Both the position numbers and the translations under genes were made by a program. Below are positions 53,801 through 64,000 of a stretch of 64,000 bases of DNA, one piece after another. The notes beneath the pieces are model-generated. The model saw only the letters and a program-made list of their open reading frames with translations, did no database searches and was not told the origin of the DNA. Source of the DNA: Vespa crabro (taxonomy: Eukaryota; Arthropoda; Insecta; Hymenoptera; Vespidae); the NCBI RefSeq assembly GCF_910589235.1, contig NC_060955.1:10684837-10748836 (forward strand). Direction: 5' to 3'. Each line of letters opens with the position of its first letter. Within the stretch, counting starts at the first letter, position 1.

Positions 53801-54604
53801 ATTTAAAATAGATGTTTGATCTTATGAAATGCAATGTTCTGCATCGATTGGTAACATTTTTCAAACTGTGGCGCAACTATTACTAAAGATTTCACGAAAT
53901 TAACTTCGCGTATAGCGAAATTCGCGTATGTCGGTTAAGTTTTTCGATAAAAATCATATGAAAACGCCTATTTAAACATAGCAAACACGTTATATTCTTG
54001 TTATATTCTTTATTCTGCATCGATAAAATATAAAATCAATGAAATTGAACGAGATTTCAACTTTTCGTTTTTCGACGATACGCGTATATGAGCGAAAAAT
54101 CTCATATACGAACGAAACAATGTTAAAACTTCGATTCCAATATAAAATAGATGTTTGATCTTATGAAATGCAATGTTCTGCATCGATTGGTAACATTTTT
54201 CAAACTGTGGCGCAACTATTACAAAAAGATTTCACGAAATTAACTTCGCGTATAGCGAAATTCGCGTATGTCGGTTAAGTTTTTCGATAAAAATCATATG
54301 AAAGCGACTATTTAAACATAGCAAACACGTTATATTCTTGTTATATTCTTTATTCTGCATCGATAGAATATAAAATCAATGAAATTGAACGAGATTTCAA
54401 CTTTTCGTTTTTCGACGATACGCGTATATGAGCGAAAAATCGTATATACGATGCGAAACAATGTTAAAACTTTGATTCCAATATAAAATAGATGTTTGAT
54501 CTTATGAAATGCAATGTTCTGCATCGATTGGTATCATTTTTCAAACTGTGGCTCAAGTATTACTAAAGATTTCACGAAATTAACTTCGCGTATAGCGAAA
54601 TTCG

Positions 54605-55624
54605 CGTATGCCGATTACGTTTTTCGATAAAAATCATATGAAAACGCCTATTTAAACATAGAAAAAACGTTATCTTCTTGTTAGATTCTTTATTCTGCAT
54701 CGATAGAATATAAAATCAATGAAATTGAACGAGATTTCAACTTTTCCTTTTTCGACGATACGCGTATATGAGCGAAAAATCGTATATACGATGCGAAACA
54801 ATGTTAAAACTTTGATTCCAATATAATATAGATGTTTGATCTTATGAAATGCAATGTTCTGCATCGATTGGTATAATTTTTCAAACTGTGGCTCAAGTAT
54901 TACTAAAGATTTCACGAAATTAACTTCGCGTATAGCGAAATTCGCGTATGCCGATTAAGTTTTTCGATAAAAATCATATGAAAACGCCTATTTAAACATA
55001 GTAAAAACGTTATCTTCTTGTTATATTCTTTATTCTGCATCGATAGAATATAAAATCAATGAAATTGAACGAGATTTCAACTTTTCGTTTTTCGACGATA
55101 CGCGTATATGAGCGAAAAATCGTATATACGATGCGAAACAATGTTAAAATTTCGATTCCAATATAAAATAGATGTTTGATCTTATGAAATGCAATGTTCT
55201 GCATCGATTGGTAATATTTTTCAAACTGTGGCGCAAGTATTACAAAAGATTTCACGAATTTAACTTCGCGTATAGCGAAATTAGCGTATGTCGATTAAGT
55301 TTTTCGATAAAAATCATATGAAAACGCCTATTTAAACATAGCAAACACGTTATATTCTTGTTATATTCTTTATTCTGCATCGATAGAATATAAAATCAAT
55401 GAAATTGAACGAGATTTCAACTTTTCGTTTTTCGACGAAACGCGTATATGAGCGAAAAATCGTATATACGATGCGAAACAATGTTAAAACTTTGATTCCA
55501 ATATAAAATAGATGTTTGATCTTATGAAATGCAATGTTCTGAATCGATTGGTAACATTTTTCAAACTGTGTCGCAAGTATTACTAAAGATTTCACGAAAT
55601 TAACTTCGCGTATAGCGAAATTCG
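54605..55624. repeat. T module 7 (in HOR copy B)
   Basis: Sister of module 6 with the same ttagattc, ggtaatattt and gaaattagcg variants. No T module is seen after this point. Confidence 0.85.
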
Positions 55625-58600
55625 CGTATGTCGATTAAGTTTTTCGATAAAAATCATATGAAAACGCCTATTTAAACATAGCAAACACGTTATATTCTTG
55701 TTATATTCTTTATTCTGCATCGATAGAATATAAAATCAATGAAATTGAACGAGATTTCAACTTTTCGTTTTTCGACGAAACGCGTATATGAGCGAAAAAT
55801 CGTATATACGATGCGAAACAATGTTAAAACTTTGATTCCAATATAAAATAGATGTTTGATCTTAAGAAATGCAATGTTCTGCATCGATTGGTAACATTTC
55901 TCAAACTGTGGCTCAAGTATTTCTAAAGATTTCACGAAATTAACTTCGCGTATAGCGAAATTCGCGTATGTCGATTAAGTTTTTCGATAAAAATCATATG
56001 AAAACGCCTATTTAAACATAGCAAACACGTTATATTCTTGTCATATTCTTTATTCTGCATCGATAGAATATAAAATCAATGAAATTGAACGAGATTTCAA
56101 CTTTTCGTTTTTCGACGAAACGCGTATATGAGCGAAAAATCGTATATACGATGCGAAACAATGTTAAAACTTTGATTCCAATATAAAATAGATGTTTGAT
56201 CTTATGAAATGCAATGTTCTGAATCGATTGGTAACATTTTTCAAACTGTGGCTCAAGTATTTCTAAAGATTTCACGAAATTAACTTCGCGTATAGCGAAA
56301 TTCGCGTATGTCGATTAAGTTTTTCGATAAAAATCATATGAAAACGCCTATTTAAACATTGCAAACACGTTATATTCTTGTTATATTCTTTATTCTGCAT
56401 CGATAGAATATAAAATCAATGAAATTGAACGAGATTTCAACTTTTCGTTTTTCGACGAAACGCGTATATGAGCGAAAATTCGTATATACGATGCGAAACA
56501 ATGTTAAAACTTTGATTCCAATAAAAATAGATGTTTGATCTTATGAAATGCAATGTTCTGAATCGATTGGTAACATTTTTCAAACTGTGGCGCAAGTATT
56601 ACTAAAGATTTCACGAAATTAACTTCGCGTATAGCGAAATTCGCGTATGTCGATTAAGTTTTTCGATAAAAATCATATGAAAACGCCTATTTAAACATAG
56701 CAAACACGTTATATTCTTGTTATATTCTTTATTCTGCATCGATAGAATATAAAATCAATGAAATTGAACGAGATATCTACTTTTCGTTTTTCGACGATAC
56801 GCGTATATGAGCGAAAAATCTCATATACGAACGAACAATGTTAAAACTTCGATTCCAATTTAAAATAGATGTTTGATCTTATGAAATGCAATGTTCTGCA
56901 TCGATTGGTAACATTTTTCAAACTGTGGCGCAACTATTACTAAAGATTTCACGAAATTAACTTCGCGTATAGCGAAATTCGCGTATGTCGGTTAAGTTTT
57001 TCGATAAAAATCATATGAAAACGCCTATTTAATCATAGCAAACACGTTATATTCTTGTTATATTCTTTATTCTGCATCGATAGAATATAAAATCAATGAA
57101 ATTGAACGAGATTTCAACTTTTCGTTTTTCGACGATACGCGTATATGAGCGAAAAATCGTATATACGATGCGAAACAATGTTAAAACTTTGATTCCAATA
57201 TAAAATAGATGATTGATCTTAAGAATTGCAATGTTCTGCATCGACTGGTATCATTTTTCAAACTGTGGCTCAAGTATTACTAAAGATTTCACGAAATTAA
57301 CTTCGCGTATAGCGAAATTCGCGTATGTCGATTAAGTTTTTCGATAAAAATCATATGAAAACGCCTATTTAAACATAGCAAACACGTTATATTCTTGTTT
57401 TATTCTTTATTCTGCATCGATAGAATATAAAATCAATGAAATTGAACGAGATTTCAACTTTTCGTTTTTCGACGATACGCGTATATGAGCGAAAAATCGT
57501 ATATACGATGCGAAACAATGTTAAAACTTAGATTCCAATATAAAATAGATGTTTGATCTTATGAAATGGAATGTTCTGCATCGATTGGTAACATTTCTCA
57601 AACTGTGGCTAAAGTATTACTAAAGATTTCGTGAAATTAACTTCGCGTATAGCGAAATTCGCGTATGTCGATTAAGTTTTTCGATAAAAATCATATGAAA
57701 ACGCCTATTTAAACATAGCAAACACGTTATATTCTTGTTATATTCTTTATTCTGCATCGATAGAATATAATATCAATGAAATTGAACGAGATTTCAACTT
57801 TTCGTTTTTCGACGATACGCGTATATGAGCGAAAAATCGTATATACGATGCGAAACAATGTTAAAACTTTGATTCCAATATAAAATAGATGTTTGATCTT
57901 ATGAAATGCAATGTTCTACATCGATTGGTATCATTTTTCAAACTGTGGCTCAACTATTACTAAAGATTTCACGAAATTAACTTCGCGTATAGCGAAATTC
58001 GCGTATGTCGATTAAGTTTTTCGATAAAAATCATATGAAAACGCCTATTTAAACATAGCAAACACGTTATATTCTTGTTATATTCTTTATTCTGCATCGA
58101 TAGAATATAAAATCAATGAAATTGAACGAGATTTCAACTTTTCGTTTTTCGACGATACGCGTATATGAGCGAAAAATCGTATATACGATGCGAAACAATG
58201 TTAAAACTTTGATTCCAATATAAAATAGATGTTTGATCTTATGAAATGCAATGTTCTGCATCGATTGGTAACATTTTTCAAACTGTGGCGCAAGTATTAC
58301 AAAAGATTTCACGAAATTAACTTCGCGTATAGCGAAATTCGCGTATGCCGATTACGTTTTTCGATAAAAATCATATGAAAACGCCTATTTAAACATAGTA
58401 AAAACGTTACATTCTTGTTATATTCTTTATTCTGCATCGATAGAATATAAAATCAATGAAATTGAACGAGATTTCAACTTTTCGTTTTTCGACGATACGC
58501 GTATATGAGCGAAAAATCGTATATACGATGCGAAACAATGTTAAAACTTTGATTCCAATATAAAATAGATGTTTGATCTTAAGAAATGCAATGTTCTGCA

Positions 58601-59667
58601 TTGATTGGTATCATTTCTCAAACTGTGGCTCAAGTATTACTAAAGATTTCACGAAATTAACTTCGCGTATAGCGAAATTCGCGTATGTCGATTAAGTTTT
58701 TCGATAAAAATCATATGAAAACGCCTATTTAAACATAGCAAACACGTTATATTCTTGTTATATTCTTTATTCTGCATCGATAGAATATAAAATCAATGAA
58801 ATTGAACGAGATTTCAACTTTTCGTTTTTCGACGAAACGCGTATATGAGCGAAAAATCGTATATACAATGCGAAACAATGTTAAAACTTTGATTCCAATA
58901 TAAAATAGATGTTTGATCTTATGAAATGCAATGTTCTGAATCGATTGGTAACATTTTTCAAACTGTGGCGCAAGTATTACTAAAGATTTCACGAAATTAA
59001 CTTCGCGTATAGCGAAATTCGCGTATGTCGATTAAGTTTTTCGATAAAAATCATATGAAAACGCCTATTTAAACATAGCAAACACGTTATATTCTTGTTA
59101 TATTCTTTATTCTGCATCGATAGAATATAAAATCAATGAAATTGAACGAGATATCTACTTTTCGTTTTTCGACGATACGCGTATATGAGCGAAAAATCTC
59201 ATATACGAACGAAACAATGTTAAAACTTCGATTCCAATTTAAAATAGATGTTTGATCTTATGAAATGCAATGTTCTGCATCGATTGGTAACATTTTTCAA
59301 ACTGTGGCGCAACTATTACTAAAGATTTCACGAAATTAACTTCGCGTATAGCGAAATTCGCGTATGTCGGTTAAGTTTTTCGATAAAAATCATATGAAAA
59401 CGCCTATTTAATCATAGCAAACACGTTATATTCTTGTTATATTCTTTATTCTGCATCGATAGAATATAAAATCAATGAAATTGAACGAGATTTCAACTTT
59501 TCGTTTTTCGACGATACGCGTATATGAGCGAAAAATCGTATATACGATGCGAAACAATGTTAAAACTTTGATTCCAATATAAAATAGATGTTTGATCTTA
59601 TGAAATGCAATGTTCTGCATCGATTGGTAACATTTTTCAAACTGTGGCGCAAGTATTACTAAAGATT

Positions 59668-59808
59668 TCACAAATTTAACTTCGCATATAGCGAAATTCG
59701 CGTATGTCGATTACGTTTTTCGATAAAAATCATATGAAAACGACTATTTATACATAGCAAAAACGTTATTTTCTTGTTATATTCTTTATTCTTCATCGAT
59801 AGAATATA
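59668..59808. repeat. Diverged D junction, copy B
   Basis: Counterpart of 50,170-50,310 at an offset of 9,498 with the same markers, including attcttcatcg. Confidence 0.8.
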
Positions 59809-60360
59809 AAATCAATGAAATTGAACGAGATTTCAACTTTTCGTTTTTCGACGATACGCGTATATGAGCGAAAAATCGTATATACGATGCGAAACAATGT
59901 TAAAACTTTGATTCCAATATAAAATAGATGTTTGATCTTAAGAAATGCAATATTCTGCATCGATTGGTAACATTTCTCAAACTGTGGCTCAAGTATTTCT
60001 AAAGATTTCACGAAATTAACTTCGCGTATAGCGAAATTCGCGTATGTCGATTAAGTTTTTCGATAAAAATCATATGAAAACGCCTATTTAAACATAGCAA
60101 ACACGTTATATTCTTGTCATATTCTTTATTCTGCATCGATAGAATATAAAATCAATGAAATTGAACGAGATTTCAACTTTTCGTTTTTCGACGAAACGCG
60201 TATATGAGCGAAAAATCGTATATACGATGCGAAACAATGTTAAAACTTTGATTCCAATATAAAATAGATGTTTGATCTTATGAAATGCAATGTTCTGAAT
60301 CGATTGGTAACATTTTTCAAACTGTGGCTCAAGTATTTCTAAAGATTTCACGAAATTAAC

Positions 60361-60369
60361 TTCGCGTAT
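60361..60369. repeat. 16 bp deletion junction, copy 7
   Basis: Counterpart of 50,863 in copy B. The next monomer of copy A (the one before the tttccacgaaac monomer) is missing here. Confidence 0.9.
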
Positions 60370-62710
60370 GTCGATTAAGTTTTTCGATAAAAATCATATG
60401 AAAACGCCTATTTAAACATAGCAAACACGTTATATTCTTGTCATATTCTTTATTCTGCATCGATAGAATATAAAATCAATGAAATTGAACGAGATTTCAA
60501 CTTTTCGTTTTTCCACGAAACGCGTATATGAGCGAAAAATCGTATATACGATGCGAAACAATGTTAAAACTTTGATTCCAATATAAAATAGATGTTTGAT
60601 CTTATGAAATGCAATGTTCTGAATCGATTGGTAACATTTTTCAAACTGTGGCTCAAGTATTTCTAAAGATTTCACGAAATTAACTTCGCGTATAGCGAAA
60701 TTCGCGTATGTCGATTAAGTTTTTCGATAATAATCATATGAAAACGCCTATTTAAACATAGCAAACACGTTATATTCTTGTTATATTCTTTATTCTGCAT
60801 CGATAGAATATAAAATCAATGAAATTGAACGAGATATCTACTTTTCTTTTTTCGACGATACGCGTATATGAGCGAAAAATCTCATATACGAACGAAACAA
60901 TGTTAAAACTTCGATACCAATTTAAAATAGATGTTTGATCTTATGAAATGCAATGTTCTGCATCGATTGGTAACATTTTTCAAACTGTGGCGCAACTATT
61001 ACTAAAGATTTCACGAAATTAACTTCGCGTATAGCGAAATTCGCGTATGTCGGTTAAGTTTTTCGATAAAAATCATATGAAAACGCCTATTTAATCATAG
61101 CAAACACGTTATAATCTTGTTATATTCTTTATTCTGCATCGATAGAATATAAAATCAATGAAATTGAACGAGATTTCAACTTTTCGTTTTTCGACGATAC
61201 GCGTATATGAGCGAAAAATCGTATATACGATGCGAAACAATGTTAAAACTTTGATTCCAATATAAAATAGATGTTTGATCTTATGAAATGCAATGTTCTG
61301 CATCGATTGGTATCATTTTTCAAACTGTGGCTCAAGTATTACTAAAGATTTCACGAAATTAACTTCGCGTATAGCGAAATTCGCGTATGTCGATTAAGTT
61401 TTTCGATAAAAATCATATGAAAACGCCTATTTAAACATAGCAAACACGTTATATTCTTGTTTTATTCTTTATTCTGCATCGATAGAATATAAAATCAATG
61501 AAATTGAACGAGATTTCAACTTTTCGTTTTTCGACGATACGCGTATATGAGCGAAAAATCGTATATACGATGCGAAACAATGTTAAAACTTAGATTCCAA
61601 TATAAAATAGATGTTTGATCTTATGAAATGGAATGTTCTGCATCGATTGGTAACATTTCTCAAACTGTGGCTAAAGTATTACTAAAGATTTCGTGAAATT
61701 AACTTCGCGTATAGCGAAATTCGCGTATGTCGATTAAGTTTTTCGATAAAAATCATATGAAAACGCCTATTTAAACATAGCAAACACGTTATATTCTTGT
61801 TATATTCTTTATTCTGCATCGATAGAATATAAAATCAATGAAATTGAACGAGATTTCAACTTTTCGTTTTTCGACGATACGCGTATATGAGCGAAAAATC
61901 GTATATACGATGCGAAACAATGTTAAAACTTTGATTCCAATATAAAATAGATGTTTGATCTTATGAAATGCAATGTTCTGCATCGATTGGTAACATTTTT
62001 CAAACTGTGGCGCAAGTATTACAAAAGATTTCACGAAATTAACTTCGCGTTTAGCGAAATTCGCGTATGCCGATTACGTTTTTCGATAAAAATCATATGA
62101 AAACGCCTATTTAAACATAGTAAAAACGTTACATTCTTGTTATATTCTTTATTCTGCATCGATAGAATATAAAATCAATGAAATTGAACGAGATATCTAC
62201 TTTTCGTTTTTCGACGATACGCGTATATGAGCAAAAAATCTCATATACGAACGAAACAATGTTAAAACTTCGATTCCAATTTAAAATAGATGTTTGATCT
62301 TATGAAATGCAATGTTCTGCATCGATTGGTAACATTTTTCAAACTGTGGCGCAACTATTACTAAAGATTTCACGAAATTAACTTCGCGTATAGCGAAATT
62401 CGCGTATGTCGGTTAAGTTTTTCGATAAAAATCATATGAAAACGCCTATTTAAACATAGCAAACACGTTATATTCTTGTTATATTCTTTATTCTGCATCG
62501 ATAAAATATAAAATCAATGAAATTGAACGAGATTTCAACTTTTCGTTTTTCGACGATACGCGTATATGAGCGAAAAATCGTATATACGATGCGAAACAAT
62601 GTTAAAACTTTGATTCCAATATAAAATAGATGTTTGATCTTATGAAATGCAATGTTCTGCATCGATTGGTATCATTTTCAAACTGTGGCTCAAGTATTAC
62701 TAAAGATTTC

Positions 62711-62850
62711 ACAAATTTAACTTCGCATATAGCGAAATTCGCGTATGTCGATTAGGTTTTTCGATAAAAATCATATGAAAACGACTATTTATACATAGCA
62801 AAAACGTTATTTTCTTGTTATATTCTTTATTCTGCATCGATAGAATATAA
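62711..62850. repeat. Diverged D junction, third copy
   Basis: Shares cacaaatttaac, ttcgcatatagcg, gactatttatac and gttattttcttg with the other two but has the standard attctgcatcg and a private gattaggttt. It may predate the attcttcatcg change or be a recombinant. Confidence 0.75.
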
Positions 62851-63494
62851 AATCAATGAAATTGAACGAGATTTCAACTTTTCGTATTTCGACGATACGC
62901 GTATATGAGCGAAAAATCGTATATACGATGCGAAACAATGTTAAAACTTTGATTCCAATATAAAATAGATGTTTGATCTTATGAAATGCAATGTTCTGCA
63001 TCGATTGGTATCATTTTTCAAACTGTGGCTCAAGTATTACTAAAGATTTCACGAAATTAACTTCGCGTATAGCGAAATTCGCGTTTGTCGATTAAGTTTT
63101 TCGATAAAAATCATATGAAAACGCCTATTTAAACATAGCAAACACTTTATATTCTTGTTTTATTCTTTATTCTGCATCGATAGAATATAAAATCAATGAA
63201 ATTGAACGAGATTTCAACTTTTCGTTTTTCGACGATACGCGTATATGAGAGAAAAATCGTATATACGATGCGAAACAATGTTAAAACTTTGATTCCAATA
63301 TAAAATAGATGTTTGATCTTATGAAATGCAATGTTCTGGATCGATTGGTAACATTTTTCAAACTGTGGCGCAAGTATTACTAAAGATTTCACGAAATTAA
63401 CTTCGCGTATAGCGAAATTCGCGTATATCGATTAAGTTTTTCGATAAAAATCATATGAAAACGCCTATTTAAACATAGCAAACACGTTATATTC

Positions 63495-63516
63495 TTGTTA
63501 TATTCTTGTTATATTC
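63495..63516. repeat. 11 bp tandem gain (ttgttatattc twice)
   Basis: ttgttatattc occurs twice in tandem here where other monomers have one, making a 351 bp monomer. The surrounding tatattc repeats make replication slippage the likely cause. It is the only such gain I saw. Confidence 0.9.
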
Positions 63517-64000
63517 TTTATTCTGCATCGATAGAATATAAAATCAATGAAATTGAACGAGATATCTACTTTTCGTTTTTCGACGATACGCGTATATGAG
63601 CGAAAAATCTCATATACGAACGAAACAATGTTAAAACTTCGATTCCAATATAAAATAGATGTTTGATCTGATGAAATGCAATGTTCTGCATCGATTGGTA
63701 ACATTTTTCAAACTGTGGCGCAACTATTACTAAAGATTTCACGAAATTAACTTCGCGTATAGCGAAATTCGCGTATGTCGGTTAAGTTTTTCGATAAAAA
63801 TCATATGAAAACGCCTACTTAAACATAGCAAACACGTTATATTCTTGTTATATTCTTTATTCTGCATCGATAGAATATAAAATCAATGAAATTGAACGAG
63901 ATTTCAACTTTTCGTTTTTCGACGATACGCGTATATGAGCGAAAAATCGTATATACGATGCGAAACAATGTTAAAACTTTGATTCCAATATAAAATAGAT

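Larger units (their letters stand above)
44440..53935. repeat. 9,496 bp HOR (28 monomers), copy A
   Basis: This is the longest unit in the window. Order and private variants recur at +9,496 (+9,498 after about 48,925, where copy A alone lost 2 bp). Length is 28 x 340 minus 24, including one 324 bp monomer. Markers: ttacaaaaagattt near 44,724, ttagattc near 45,184, ccaataaaaatag near 47,025, tggaatg at 48,071 and 52,471, tttccacgaaac near 51,353, gagcaaaaaa at 53,751. It holds a nested period: about 47,200-49,900 resembles about 51,600-53,940 at an offset of 4,400, dropping to about 4,060 after one monomer is lost. Confidence 0.88.
53936..62500. repeat. 9,496 bp HOR, copy B, about four monomers shorter
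   Basis: Directly follows copy A and repeats its order. Structural differences: one 340 bp monomer (copy A 50.87-51.21 kb) is absent, so the offset falls to 9,158 after about 60,370; two further monomers (680 bp, copy A about 53.0-53.7 kb) are absent at about 62,140-62,200, giving an offset of 8,478; another monomer is absent near 62,500-62,580. Substitutions I noticed are few, for example aaacattgcaaac near 56,354. The low divergence suggests a recent duplication followed by small exchanges. Confidence 0.85.
1..64000. repeat. 340 bp satellite DNA array, head to tail, whole window
   Basis: The phrase starting cgtatg(t/c)cgatta recurs every 340 bp (positions 1, 341, 681, 1021, 1361, 1701 and so on) to the end of the window, always in the same orientation. 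I estimate about 188 monomers. Neighbouring monomers differ by a few substitutions; most length variation comes from single-base indels, a 16 bp deletion seen seven times and one 11 bp gain. I see no transposon, inversion, simple-sequence block, unique spacer or gene anywhere. Such arrays in eukaryotes are kept uniform by unequal exchange and gene conversion and commonly underlie centromeres or heterochromatin. The centromere role is inference; the sequence shows only the array. I do not recognise the family. Confidence 0.98.
62500..64000. repeat. Mosaic after the 9.5 kb HOR
   Basis: Four to five monomers that do not continue the copy B order. They include a third copy of the diverged D junction (near 62,711), an 11 bp gain at 63,495-63,516 and private changes such as attttcaaac near 62,674, ttcgtatttcg near 62,881 and gcgtttgtcg near 63,082. 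The array runs off the right edge of the window. Confidence 0.8.

Noticed and set aside
1..64000. CRISPR array or phage-type repeat system
   Set aside because: Units are about 340 bp with no unique spacers between short repeats and no cas-like genes.
1..64000. Human-type CENP-B box
   Set aside because: The core with ttcg, a central a and cggg at fixed spacing was not found on either strand. The nearest approach, aacccgtatatgagcgaa near 36,459 and 40,181, is out of register by one base.
1..64000. Primate alpha satellite (171 bp)
   Set aside because: The possible 170 bp half-unit has a similar length, but I recognise no sequence similarity, and the CpG excess is unlike alpha satellite.
1..64000. 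Telomere repeats, rRNA, tRNA, or transposon insertions
   Set aside because: I looked for ttagg-type runs, conserved RNA gene blocks and breaks in the 340 bp phase with terminal repeats. All breaks in phase are explained by small indels within the satellite.

Overview
The whole 64 kb window is one uninterrupted, head-to-tail satellite DNA array. I see no protein-coding gene, RNA gene, transposon, CRISPR array or unique flanking sequence. The repeat unit is a 340 bp, AT-rich monomer (about 31% G+C by hand count over 1-340) present in roughly 188 copies, all in the same orientation. A 339 bp class and a rarer 324 bp class (a 16 bp deletion) recur. Both edges lie inside the array, so its real ends are outside the window.

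Organism: a long homogenised array with multi-monomer higher-order repeats (HORs) points to a eukaryotic centromeric or pericentromeric block. The monomer is strongly CpG-enriched (23 CpG in 1-340, where 52 C and 52 G predict about 8). This argues against long-term CpG methylation decay and so against a typical vertebrate or plant satellite; an invertebrate such as an insect would fit. I do not recognise the family and cannot name a species. It is not human alpha satellite, and I find no CENP-B box match.

Layout: (1) 1-4,889, a 3,058 bp nine-monomer HOR, 1.6 copies; (2) 4,890-10,560, a mosaic rich in 339 bp monomers with 1,359 and 2,037 bp periods; (3) 10,560-21,060, two copies of a 5,421 bp sixteen-monomer HOR, plus a partial third to about 23,040; (4) 23,100-27,870, a 2,038 bp six-monomer HOR; (5) 28,152-29,510, a 679 bp dimer repeated twice; (6) 29,510-36,020, an irregular mosaic; (7) 36,020-44,440, overlapping 3,722, 4,402, 5,081/5,420 and 1,360 bp periods; (8) 44,440-62,500, two adjacent copies of a 9,496 bp, 28-monomer HOR, the second missing about four monomers; (9) 62,500-64,000, mosaic.

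Two marker modules split the array into domains: a three-monomer T module (seven copies, 11-18 kb and 37-56 kb) and a two-monomer G module (five copies plus one half, only 23-34 kb). Each monomer carries a 14 bp perfect palindrome that the 339 bp class destroys, a second 10 bp palindrome 23 bp away, and a short hairpin between 9 bp direct repeats where the recurrent 16 bp deletion falls. Many copies contain an 81-residue minus-strand open frame, which I treat as a by-product of the repeat and not a gene. All comparisons were made by eye, so identities and counts are approximate.
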